Shown here: piece after piece, positions 26,601-33,182 of the stretch
Layout of the letters: the number at the start of each line of letters is the position of its first letter
How positions within the stretch are numbered: position 1 is the first letter of the stretch
Source of the DNA: Frankia sp. AgB1.9
GTDB lineage: Bacteria > Actinomycetota > Actinomycetes > Frankiales > Frankiaceae
Assembly (NCBI RefSeq): GCF_016786355.1
Contig: NZ_JADWYX010000059.1
Span: 14,390 to 54,111 of the forward strand
Length of the DNA: 39,722 bases
Direction of reading: 5' to 3'
Program-made: the position numbers and the translations under genes
The notes under the pieces: generated by a model
Told to the model about the DNA's origin: nothing
Database searches by the model: none
Seen by the model: the letters and a program-made list of their open reading frames with translations, nothing else

Positions 26601-26627
26601 CTTCGGGTGCAGCGGTGGTGGCCGTGA
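23613..26627 (+). CDS. NLR-like STAND protein: EAD - NB-ARC - helical repeats
   Basis: A 1004-residue protein with the architecture of bacterial NLR-type immune sensors. Residues 1-81 look like an effector-associated domain (EAD1-like: LEEAGWPPERIP, FWREVAKELAAG, AAEGYSGNHVF), a death-domain-like adaptor that recruits effectors by homotypic contact. The NB-ARC ATPase follows: Walker A GMGGAGKST (135-143), Walker B ALIVLDDVWD (209-218), VTCRSKD sensor region, GLPL-like CGGLALAL (288-295) and MHD-like VHDLLVEY (from 411). About residues 570-965 hold ten 36-residue repeats with LAPHLP and QALNAATAI, the likely ligand sensor. GTG 23613 is preferred to TTG 23565 because GGGGG precedes it and the EAD starts there. 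No effector with a matching EAD is in the window. A Phd-VapC pair follows. Confidence 0.85.
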   Translation: MEGLSREEIAEFARVFATPLAARHVLEEAGWPPERIPGWQPEDAMQFWREVAKELAAGRVTNGRHLLFAAAAEGYSGNHVFVAGTGTLAARLRQVPPVDLLPQLPVRFVPREVDAERVGELLRDPAAGQVVALVGMGGAGKSTLAAAVAQDRVVAEAFPDGVAWVGIGQSPVVANRLAKVLTLFGDPAPVRDAEEGIRRLRALLTGARALIVLDDVWDVSVLDAFDAPSGVRLLVTCRSKDRYTLYTGTTVHDVAELDHDTARRMLASYAQRPVGGLPPIADELLARCGGLALALALVGAMVATNRGRWERVAERLRLASLIAVPGTFRGYPHPTLFAAIDASVAALPAEQALRFQELAVFGGRSTVPEALVIGLWQTTSGLGELAAADLISQLEQRSLVQIDPESGAVRVHDLLVEYTRGSLTKEQVRTLHGQLATWLLNRWGGLEAAPPLPRLPEVPARDGVDRYGLTNLVTHLIAADDPAAVDQLLAAERTTPDGRPESVWYATHENQDTTATYLTDLDAAWHYAGSRQTTDPQVFVRLASYALILGSITSIAANMRAWHLTRLVEARMWSPARALTFARAIPDPARRAEALITLAPHQPQDQRPAVLRQALNAAIAITGSYERAWALTMLAPHLPYELLGFALNAATAFDLPAHRARVLTALAPCLPEGQRAELLEQALNAATAIDHSDERDRALMELAPHLPDGQHWQSLGGTAVVDWPESTVHTPIQLGPDLLDDLRGLMLNVAIGAFVDQPEDRARVLTALAPHLPEDQRTELLEKALNAATTINNPKVRAELLMALAEYMPGDRRSVVFGQALDAATAIPWPDDQSEMLTALVPHLPDELLGPALNLATAIDAPTSRSGVVTEHAPHAVEEWFGQALKSLEQALIESPEYRAKELTTLAAGLSGDQRAVALEQALNAAAAIDQPDRRAEALTVLAPHLPNDQQPAVLISALAAAARTGRAAVANIISSVLTAGTVDPDVAGVGVAEAVLRVQRWWP
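25325..26510 (+). repeat. array of ten ~108-base coding repeats
   Basis: The LAPHLP-like motif recurs with its Leu codons at 25404, 25512, 25608, 25716, 25914, 26022, 26130, 26226 (His), 26328 and 26436. Spacings in residues are 36, 32, 36, 66, 36, 36, 32, 34 and 36. The consensus unit is roughly RAEALTALAPHLP, a short polar turn (xDQR), then LLEQALNAATAID. The 32-residue copies lack the DQR turn, and one copy is diverged within the 66-residue interval. Each unit should form a two-helix hairpin as in TPR/HEAT-like solenoids. Confidence 0.85.
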
Positions 26628-26743
26628 GCAGGTCGCCGCACCGCGTCCAGGCGGGCGCCGGTCGTGCGGCGCCGGGCGACCCAGCACGGATCTCTTCGAT
26701 GATGTCGGGAGCCGGCGCATCTCCGCGTCCTCGTCGCTAGCGG

Positions 26744-26757
26744 GCTAAGGTGTTAGC
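26744..26757. promoter_or_regulatory. putative Phd operator, GCTAA-GGTG-TTAGC
   Basis: Perfect five-base arms around GGTG, immediately followed by TAAGGAGG so that TTAGCTAA (26753-26760) is itself palindromic and runs into the Shine-Dalgarno. A site this close to the start fits the autorepression normally exerted by Phd-type antitoxins and their toxin complexes. Confidence 0.5.
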
Positions 26758-26773
26758 TAAGGAGGTGGGGCTG

Positions 26774-27031
26774 ATGTCCGAACCCGCCATGCAGTTCAAC
26801 ATCCACGACGCCAAGACGAACCTGTCACGCATCGTCGACCGAGTCGAACAGGGCGAGGAGATCATCATCAGCCGAGCCGGTACGCCGGTGGCCAAGGTCG
26901 TCCCGCTGCGCCGTTCCGTGAATCGGACCGGGCGCGGGTCGCTGCGCGGCACGCTCGTCCTCGCGGATGACTGGGACACGGCCGAGACAAACGCCGCCAT
27001 CGGCACCGATTTCGGCCTGGCCGACGAGTGA
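26774..27031 (+). CDS. Phd/YefM-type antitoxin
   Basis: An 85-residue antitoxin: MQFNIHDAKTNLSRIVDRVE, then QGEEIIISRAGTPVAKVVPL is the standard Phd/YefM DNA-binding fold. The C-terminal tail GTLVLADDWDTAETNAAIGT would wrap the toxin. AAGGAGG is 8 bases before ATG 26774. It neutralises the VapC toxin encoded 4 bases overlapping (GTGA), and probably represses its own promoter through the palindrome at 26744-26757. It starts 146 bases after the NLR stop on the same strand. Confidence 0.92.
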   Translation: MSEPAMQFNIHDAKTNLSRIVDRVEQGEEIIISRAGTPVAKVVPLRRSVNRTGRGSLRGTLVLADDWDTAETNAAIGTDFGLADE

Positions 27032-27402
27032 GCCTCCTCCTCGACACCCACGTCGTGCTCTGGTGGCTAACCGACGCCACGACGCTCACGGACGACGTCA
27101 AGGAGCGGCTGGACCACGAGCCCGACGTCTACGTCAGCGCGGCGACGCTGTGGGAGGTCGGGATCAAGCAGTCGACCGGCAAGCTCAAGGCCCCGACGGA
27201 CCTCGCCGAACAGATCCGAGGCTGCGGTTTCCGCGCTCTACAGATCACCTTCGAGCACGCCGTGGCCGCGGGCCGGCTCCCGCTACTACACCGCGACCCG
27301 TTCGACCGCATGCTCATCGCCCAGGCTCAGTGCGAGGACCTGACCCTCGCGACCCGCGACGCGTCCATCCGCGCCTACGACGTCACGACCCTCGACGTCT
27401 GA
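27028..27402 (+). CDS. VapC-type PIN-domain ribonuclease toxin
   Basis: A 124-residue PIN nuclease: LLLDTHVVLWWL (Asp6), SAATLWEVGIK (Glu43), HRDPFDRMLIAQA (Asp93) and LATRDASI (Asp111), so all four acidic metal-binding residues are present and the toxin looks active. Members of this subgroup cleave tRNA or rRNA to arrest growth. It starts with GTG overlapping the antitoxin stop. It ends 13 bases from the convergent acyl-CoA synthetase stop, with no terminator between them. Confidence 0.93.
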   Translation: MSLLLDTHVVLWWLTDATTLTDDVKERLDHEPDVYVSAATLWEVGIKQSTGKLKAPTDLAEQIRGCGFRALQITFEHAVAAGRLPLLHRDPFDRMLIAQAQCEDLTLATRDASIRAYDVTTLDV

Positions 27403-27415
27403 CCTGCGCTCACCC

Positions 27416-28975
27416 TCAACAGTTCGACGCCAGCCCTGGCCGAGGACTGGCTGGAGCGGTAGGCGTGTCCTCTCTCAGCTCGGCGAGGGTGCGGCGGTTG
27501 ATCTTGCCGGACTCGGCGCGGCCGACGTCGTCTACGAGCTCGAAGGTTCTGGGCACCTTGTAGTGCGCGAGGTGGCCGCGGCAGTGTGCGCGCAGCGCGT
27601 CGGTGAGGCCGTCGCGCTCAGCCTCGGGGCGCGGCTGGACGATCGCGTGGACCCGCCGGCCCCACTCGGGGTCGCGCAGGCCGATCACGACGGCGTCCTC
27701 GACGTCGGGGTGGCGCAGCAGCGCCGCCTCGACCTCGGAGACGTAGACGTTGGCGCCGCCGGTCTTGACCATGTCGGTTCGGCGGTCGGCGATGTAGAGG
27801 TAGCCGTCCTCGTCCACCCGGCCGAGGTCCCCGATCGAGAGGTAGCCACCGGGTAGGGAGCGCGGCGCGGCGGCGCCGACGTAGCGGACCTCGCGGGTCC
27901 CCTGGACCGGACGGAAGTAGAGCTCGCCGACCTCGCCGGCCGGCACGGGTGTGCCGTCCTCGCCGACGACGAGGACCTCGGTTCCCGTCGGGCGCCCGCC
28001 GCTGCCCGGGTGGCGTAGCCATTCGTCCCCGCGGATCTGGGCGCTGCAGACCCCTTCCGACGATCCGTAGCCCATGATGAAGCGCTCCGGGCCGACCAGG
28101 TCGATCCATTCTCGGACCACCCACTCGGGGCAGGCGCCGGCGCCCTGGATGACCCGGCTGAGGCTGGACAGGTCCCGGTCCCGGATACTCGGGCTGCGCA
28201 ACAAACGGATCAACATGGTCGGCACGAATGCCGCCATCATGACCCGCTCGGACTCGATGAGATCCAGCACCACTTCCGCGTCGAAACGAGAGACCAGAAC
28301 GTTCCGGTAACCATCGACCAGGGTGTGGTGCAGCATGGCGAAGCCCTGGGTATGGTAAAGCGGCGAGCAGACCAGATTGACAGGACTGACGGATTGGCGC
28401 GCGCCACCGTTCTCGTGGAAAAGCGCGGCGCCGACCGAACGCGCGCCGGCGGGCACCACCGTCGACGCCGAGGAGGCGATCAGCTTCGGCGCCCCGGTCG
28501 AGCCGCCCGAGGCGATGAGCCAGGCCGGGTTCGCCACGACGGGTGGGAGCGCAGCAGCCGGTCCCTCGTCGTCGCCCAGCAGCCGCGCGGCGGAAATCTC
28601 CTGGTCGGCGCGGGGCTCGCGGTCCACGATGACGACGGCGGCGCAGGCGAGCGCGATGAGGCGCTGACGTTCCGGTGCCGGCAGGTCCGGGCGCAGCGGC
28701 AGCACCGTGGCACCCAGCCGCCAGGCCCCGAGCGTGCACAGGACGTGTGCGGAGCCATTGGGCAGCTCGACGCAGACGACGTCTCCCGGGCGAATATCGC
28801 GCTCGTTCAGGTGTGCGGCCGCGCGGATACTGCGCCGGGCGAGCGCGCCCCAGGTAAGGGTTTCGCCCCCTAAAGCGGTGGTCCTCAGGGCAATGATTTC
28901 CGGATCGGCCGCGGCGAGCTCGTCAATACGCTCCGGCCACGTCAGGTGACCGACCGGCGCGGCAATTCCCGTCAT
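27416..28975 (-). CDS. AMP-dependent acyl-CoA synthetase / CoA ligase
   Basis: A 519-residue ANL-superfamily adenylating enzyme. The phosphate loop is ASGGSTGAPKLI (Gly-Ser in place of the common SGTTG), YGSSEG is the A5 motif, GDLGRVDEDGYLYIADRRTD is the hinge, and SGKINRRTLAE carries the C-terminal catalytic Lys. It should activate a carboxylic acid as its AMP then CoA ester. The weak AGGA before ATG 28975 is acceptable. It stands alone on the minus strand between the TA pair and a divergent ALDH. Confidence 0.92.
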   Translation of the reverse strand: MTGIAAPVGHLTWPERIDELAAADPEIIALRTTALGGETLTWGALARRSIRAAAHLNERDIRPGDVVCVELPNGSAHVLCTLGAWRLGATVLPLRPDLPAPERQRLIALACAAVVIVDREPRADQEISAARLLGDDEGPAAALPPVVANPAWLIASGGSTGAPKLIASSASTVVPAGARSVGAALFHENGGARQSVSPVNLVCSPLYHTQGFAMLHHTLVDGYRNVLVSRFDAEVVLDLIESERVMMAAFVPTMLIRLLRSPSIRDRDLSSLSRVIQGAGACPEWVVREWIDLVGPERFIMGYGSSEGVCSAQIRGDEWLRHPGSGGRPTGTEVLVVGEDGTPVPAGEVGELYFRPVQGTREVRYVGAAAPRSLPGGYLSIGDLGRVDEDGYLYIADRRTDMVKTGGANVYVSEVEAALLRHPDVEDAVVIGLRDPEWGRRVHAIVQPRPEAERDGLTDALRAHCRGHLAHYKVPRTFELVDDVGRAESGKINRRTLAELREDTPTAPASPRPGLASNC

Positions 28976-29296
28976 GAACAGATCCTACGGCTCGCCCCAC
29001 AGACAATCCACGGAATGACGGCCGGCAGGAATGGCGGACACCGATTTCGGACCGGCAGGCGACGCCCGGTGACGGGCGGCCGGACACCGTCGGCCGGCCG
29101 GATCGCGGCGTCGTGGCGGTACGCGTGGACGAGCCTCGCGACGGCCGGGACGACCCGACGAGGAAGCCCGGTCTCGGCGCTGGTTCCGAGCGAGCCTCCG
29201 TCGAACCTCTTGACCCTCGGGCCGGCCACGCGTTAATCAGACGTTCAGTGCCGCCGATCCGTGGCCGGCACGCCGACGCCGACCGCGGAGGGTCTC
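28976..29296. other. 321-base divergent intergenic region
   Basis: It lies between an acyl-CoA synthetase (minus) and an ALDH (plus). No gene is supported. Close to the ALDH start, TTAATCAG at 29233-29240 then ACGTTCAG stands out as AT-rich and shares the half-site TTAATCA with the palindromes near 4245 and 4471, but it is not itself palindromic. Confidence 0.4.
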
Positions 29297-30703
29297 ATGA
29301 CCGACGTTTCGATGATCATCGACGGTGAGCGCCGAGCGGCGCCGTCTACCTTCGGTGTCGTCAACCCCGCGACGGGCGCGGTCCACGCCGAGGCGCCGGA
29401 CTGTTCGCGCGAGCAGCTCGACGAGGCGTTCGCCGCCGCGTCGAAGGCCTTCGTGAGCTGGCGCCAGGACGAGGACGCCCGGCGCGCGGCGCTGAAGGCC
29501 GCCTCGGCGGCTATGCGGGCCGCGGGCGACCGGATCGCCCCGGTCCTGACCGCCGAGCAGGGCAAGCCGCTGAAGTCGGCGTACATGGAGGCGGCGGGCT
29601 CCAGCTACTGGCTGAAGTACTTCGCCAACCTGCCGTTCACGCGCGAGGTCATCCAGGACGACGCGCGCGCTCGCGCCGAGGTGGTGCGCCGCCCGATCGG
29701 CGTCGTCGCCGCGATCACCCCGTGGAACTTCCCGGTCATGCTCGCGACCTGGAAGATCGCCCCGGCGCTGCTCGCCGGCAACACGATGGTGCTCAAGCCG
29801 TCGCCGTTCACCCCGCGCAGCACGCTGCTGATGGCCGAGATCCTCAGCGAGGTGCTCCCGCCCGGCGTCCTGAACGTCGTCTCCGGCGGCGACGAGCTGG
29901 GCCGGTGGATGACCTCCCACCCGGTCCCCCGCAAGATCAGCTTCACCGGCTCGGTCGCGACCGGGAAGCACATCGCGACGTCCGCGGCCCCTGACCTCAA
30001 GCGCGTGACGCTGGAGCTCGGCGGCAACGACCCGGCGATCCTGCTCGACGACGTCGACCCCGCCGCGATCGCCGGGAAGCTGTTCGCCGGAGCCTTCGAC
30101 AACAGCGGGCAGATCTGCTCGGCCATCAAGCGCGTCTACGTGCCCGAGTCGCTGCACGACGCCGTCGTGGAGGCGCTGGCCGCGCGGGCCGCCGCGGCGA
30201 AGGTCGGCGACGGCATGGACCCGGAGACGGAGCTCGGCCCGGTGCAGAACCGGCCCCAGTTCGAGCGGGTCCGCGACCTGGTCGCCGAGGCGCTCGCGGG
30301 CGGCGCGAAGGCCGCCACCGGGGGGGCGCCCATTGACGGGCCCGGCTTCTTCTACCAGCCGACCGTGCTCACCGGCGCCGCCGAGGGCACCCGAATCGTC
30401 GACGAGGAGCAGTTCGGCCCGGCGCTGCCCGTCATCCCCTACCGGGACATCGACGAGGTCGTCGCCCGCGCCAACGCCACGATGTTCGGCCTGTCCGGCT
30501 CGGTCTGGTCCGCCGACCCCGACCGGGCGGGCGCCGTCGCCGAGCGCCTCGACTGTGGGACGGCCTGGGTCAACGCCCATGTCGCCCTCGGCCCGCACCA
30601 GCCGTTCGGCGGGTTCAAGTGGAGCGGTCTCGGGGTGGAGAACGGCCCCTGGGGCCTGGCCGGCTTCACCGAGATCCAGGTCCAGTACCGCGCCAAGGGC
30701 TGA
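29297..30703 (+). CDS. aldehyde dehydrogenase
   Basis: A 468-residue ALDH with AAITPWNFPVML, KPSPFTP, FTGSVATGKHI, general base Glu240 in LELGGNDPAI, nucleophile Cys274 in NSGQICSAIKR, EQFGPALPV and PFGGFKWSG. All catalytic residues are intact. GGAGGG precedes ATG 29297; an upstream in-frame ATG at 29261 is less likely. It is a monocistronic gene closed by a strong hairpin at 30710-30738. Its substrate is likely a medium-chain or cyclic aldehyde of the pathway, by context only. Confidence 0.93.
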   Translation: MTDVSMIIDGERRAAPSTFGVVNPATGAVHAEAPDCSREQLDEAFAAASKAFVSWRQDEDARRAALKAASAAMRAAGDRIAPVLTAEQGKPLKSAYMEAAGSSYWLKYFANLPFTREVIQDDARARAEVVRRPIGVVAAITPWNFPVMLATWKIAPALLAGNTMVLKPSPFTPRSTLLMAEILSEVLPPGVLNVVSGGDELGRWMTSHPVPRKISFTGSVATGKHIATSAAPDLKRVTLELGGNDPAILLDDVDPAAIAGKLFAGAFDNSGQICSAIKRVYVPESLHDAVVEALAARAAAAKVGDGMDPETELGPVQNRPQFERVRDLVAEALAGGAKAATGGAPIDGPGFFYQPTVLTGAAEGTRIVDEEQFGPALPVIPYRDIDEVVARANATMFGLSGSVWSADPDRAGAVAERLDCGTAWVNAHVALGPHQPFGGFKWSGLGVENGPWGLAGFTEIQVQYRAKG

Positions 30704-30709
30704 CCGGAG

Positions 30710-30738
30710 TGGCCCGGCTCCGCGCGGGAGCCGGGCCA
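30710..30738. terminator. bidirectional hairpin terminator
   Basis: TGGCCCGGCTCC (30710-30721) pairs perfectly with GGAGCCGGGCCA (30727-30738) around the loop gcgcg. It lies between the convergent stops of the ALDH (30703) and the CoA-transferase (30752). There is no U-tract, which is usual for high-GC actinobacterial terminators. Confidence 0.75.
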
Positions 30739-30751
30739 CCCGGCCGTCTGC

Positions 30752-31969
30752 CTAGGCGACGACGCCGTTGACCTTCAGCTCCACGATGGCGTCCCAGTCG
30801 AAGCCGAGCTCGGCGAGGATCTCGTCGCCGTGCTCGTTGAACTCGGGAGCGTGCCCCGCGGGCGCCGCCTTCCCGCCGAACCGCACCGGTGCGGCGACCA
30901 TCTGGAACGGCTTGCCGGCCGCGGTCTCGGTGTCCTGGATGTAGCCGTTCGCGACCGACTGCGGGTCGGCCGCCGCCTCCAGGGTGTCCTGGACGACGGT
31001 CCACTGGCCGTCGAAGTCCGCGAGCAGCTCCCGCCACTCGGCCAGCGGCCGCGCGCGGAACACCGAGCGCAGGACGTCCCCGGCCTCCAGGCCGTTCGCC
31101 ATCAGCGTCTGGTGGCTGTCGAACCGGGGGTCGGTCGCCAGCTCGGGCCGGCCGACGGCCGCGCTCAGCGCCGGCCAGTACTTGCCCGCCTGCAGGCAGC
31201 ACAGCGAGACCCAGCGACCGTCCGCGGTCTGGTAGTTGGCGACCAGCGGGTTCGTCCGCATCATCTCCGCCGGCGGCGGCTGCCAGGGCACGTTCATCAG
31301 GAGTGACAGCGCGAACGCCTGGCCCATCGCCCACATCCCGGTGCCCAGCAGCGAGACGTCGACCTCGGTCGTCTCGCCGGTCCGCTCCCGGTGGAACAGC
31401 GCCCCCATGATCCCGCCGGCGATCGTCATCGCGCCGATCGAGTCACCGAACCCCGGCCCGGGCGGCGAGACCACCTGGCCGTACTCGGGCCGGCTGAGCC
31501 CGACGGCCGTGCCGGACCGGGCCCAGAAGGCCAGCGAGTCGTACGAGCCACGGTCGGCGTCAGGGCCTTCCTCGCCCTGGCCGGTGCCGCTGGTGTAGAT
31601 GATCCGCGGATTGTGCGCTCGTACGGAGTCCAGGTCGATCTTGAGCTTGTTCCGGACCCGGGGCAGCTTGTTGGTCAGGAAGACGTCCGACGTGGCGATC
31701 AGCTTGTGCAGGATGTCGAGTCCCGCCTCGCTGGTCAGGTCCAGGCCGAGGCTGCGCTTGCCGCGGTTGGAGTGTTCCAGGAGCACGTGGACGTCGGAGG
31801 GCAGGTCGACCACACCGCTGGACGCGAGGCCCCGCATCGCGTCGCCGCGCTCGACGTGCTCGATCTTGATGACCTCGGCGCCCCAGTCGGCCAGCAGCGC
31901 GGACGCCGCCGGGACGAAGGTGTGCTCGGCGACCTCGAGGATCCGAACACCGTGCATGATCGCCGTCAT
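30752..31969 (-). CDS. CaiB/BaiF family (class III) CoA-transferase
   Basis: A 405-residue class III CoA-transferase: GVRILEVAEHTFVPAASALL, DWGAEVIKIEHVERGDAMRG, LDLTSEAG, and GSYDSLAFWARSG containing the Asp that forms the acyl-anhydride. MAPVRF-like FQMVAAPVRFGG closes the fold. It moves CoA between acids or acts as a racemase. ATG 31969 is preceded by GGGAGA; the longer frame to 32017 lacks a good site. It follows the mycofactocin-coupled SDR but a terminator lies between, so expression may be separate. Confidence 0.92.
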   Translation of the reverse strand: MTAIMHGVRILEVAEHTFVPAASALLADWGAEVIKIEHVERGDAMRGLASSGVVDLPSDVHVLLEHSNRGKRSLGLDLTSEAGLDILHKLIATSDVFLTNKLPRVRNKLKIDLDSVRAHNPRIIYTSGTGQGEEGPDADRGSYDSLAFWARSGTAVGLSRPEYGQVVSPPGPGFGDSIGAMTIAGGIMGALFHRERTGETTEVDVSLLGTGMWAMGQAFALSLLMNVPWQPPPAEMMRTNPLVANYQTADGRWVSLCCLQAGKYWPALSAAVGRPELATDPRFDSHQTLMANGLEAGDVLRSVFRARPLAEWRELLADFDGQWTVVQDTLEAAADPQSVANGYIQDTETAAGKPFQMVAAPVRFGGKAAPAGHAPEFNEHGDEILAELGFDWDAIVELKVNGVVA

Positions 31970-32159
31970 CGACCATCTCCCATGCTTTAGGCCGCTACGG
32001 GCCAGAAAATGAGCCACCAGGCGCCCGAGCCCGCGGAACGGCGCAGGTAGATCACCTGAAGCGGCCGCCTCGGCAACGCTAGACGGATGCTCAGTGCAAT
32101 GTCGAACAGTTGCCCAAATCGTCCCGGGACCGAGCCGGGCCGGGAGTCGCGGGGCACCC

Positions 32160-32200
32160 GCGGGGTGCCGGCCGGGCCTCTCGGTCGGCCGGCACCCCGC
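32160..32200 (-). terminator. hairpin terminator after the mycofactocin-type SDR
   Basis: GCGGGGTGCCGGCC (32160-32173) and GGCCGGCACCCCGC (32187-32200) form a perfect 14-base stem with a 13-base loop. The stem begins 20 bases past the SDR stop (minus strand), the expected position for its terminator. It lies in the 250-base gap before the CoA-transferase start; the rest of that gap shows no gene. Confidence 0.72.
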
Positions 32201-32219
32201 AGCTGGTGTCCGCCCGCGG

Positions 32220-33056
32220 CTACTTGATCAGCGTGCCGGCGTCGACCGGCAGGGTCACGCCGGTGATGAACCGGGCCTCGTCGGAGCACAGGAACAGCGC
32301 AGCGTTGGCGATGTCCTCGGCGTCCACCCACGGCGTCGGCAGCACGTGCAGGGCCTGCGACCGTGCCGCGAAGTCGTCGACGGTCGGGTTCTCCAGCTCG
32401 GGGCAGAACATCTTGTAGGTGAGGTCGTGCAGCACCATCGGCGTGCTCACCTGGGTGGGATGCAGCGAGTTGACCCGGATGCTGTGCCGGCCGAGCTCCA
32501 GCGCCAGGGTCCGCATGATGCCGACCACGCCGTGCTTGGCCGTGACGTAGTGGCCGACGAACTGGTTGGCCGACAGCCCGCCGACCGAGCTGGTCAGCAC
32601 GATCGAGCCGCCCCGCCGGCCGGCGATGATGTGCGGGATCGCGACCTTCGTGGACAGGAAGACACCGGTCATGTTGATGTCGATCGTGTCCTGCCAGGTC
32701 TGGTGGTCCATCTTGTGCATCAGCGAGCCGTTGGGACCGATGCCCGCGTTCGCGATGACGATGTCGAGCCGGCCGAACTCGGCCACCCCGTCGTCCACCA
32801 CGGTCTTCATCGCGTCGTAGTCGCGCACGTCCGCCTGCACGGCGTGAATGCGCCGGCCGGTCTTCTCCACGAGCCGGACCGTCTCGGCCAGGTCCTCCGG
32901 CGTCGACATCGCGAACGCCACCCGCGGCAGCTGTTGGCAGACGTCGATCGCGATGATGTCGGCGCCCTCCTGGGCCAACCGGACGGCGTGGGCACGCCCC
33001 TGGCCGCGCGCGGCGCCGGTGATGAAAGCGACCTTGCCCTCGACTCTTCCCGCCAT
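32220..33056 (-). CDS. mycofactocin-coupled SDR family oxidoreductase
   Basis: A 278-residue SDR of the mycofactocin-coupled group: VEGKVAFITGAARGQGRAHA, IIAIDVCQQLPRV, STPEDLAETVRLVEKTGRRI, VQADVRDYDAM, IANAGIG, GHYVTAKHGVVG (Tyr and Lys), LHPTQVSTPM, and the end FITGVTLPVDAGTLIK. The insertion after beta-2 and the long loop before the C-terminus are the hallmarks of the subfamily, whose NAD is held tightly and reoxidised through mycofactocin. It should oxidise a secondary alcohol. GAGGG precedes ATG 33056 by 5 bases. No mft biosynthesis gene is in the window, so those must lie elsewhere. Confidence 0.9.
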   Translation of the reverse strand: MAGRVEGKVAFITGAARGQGRAHAVRLAQEGADIIAIDVCQQLPRVAFAMSTPEDLAETVRLVEKTGRRIHAVQADVRDYDAMKTVVDDGVAEFGRLDIVIANAGIGPNGSLMHKMDHQTWQDTIDINMTGVFLSTKVAIPHIIAGRRGGSIVLTSSVGGLSANQFVGHYVTAKHGVVGIMRTLALELGRHSIRVNSLHPTQVSTPMVLHDLTYKMFCPELENPTVDDFAARSQALHVLPTPWVDAEDIANAALFLCSDEARFITGVTLPVDAGTLIK

Positions 33057-33182
33057 CGTTCCCTCGCTGTTCTGTCGCGCGGGCCGCCGCCACGGCTCCA
33101 CAAGATCATGCTGAGCGACCGCCAAGCACGTCTGCTCGCTGTCTAGCACCCCACGGACCGGCTCTCAAGGGATCGAGTGGCC

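Noticed and set aside
29237..30739. 500-codon minus-strand open frame opposite the ALDH
   Set aside because: Its composition is that of GC shadow; the plus-strand ALDH has catalytic Glu240 and Cys274.
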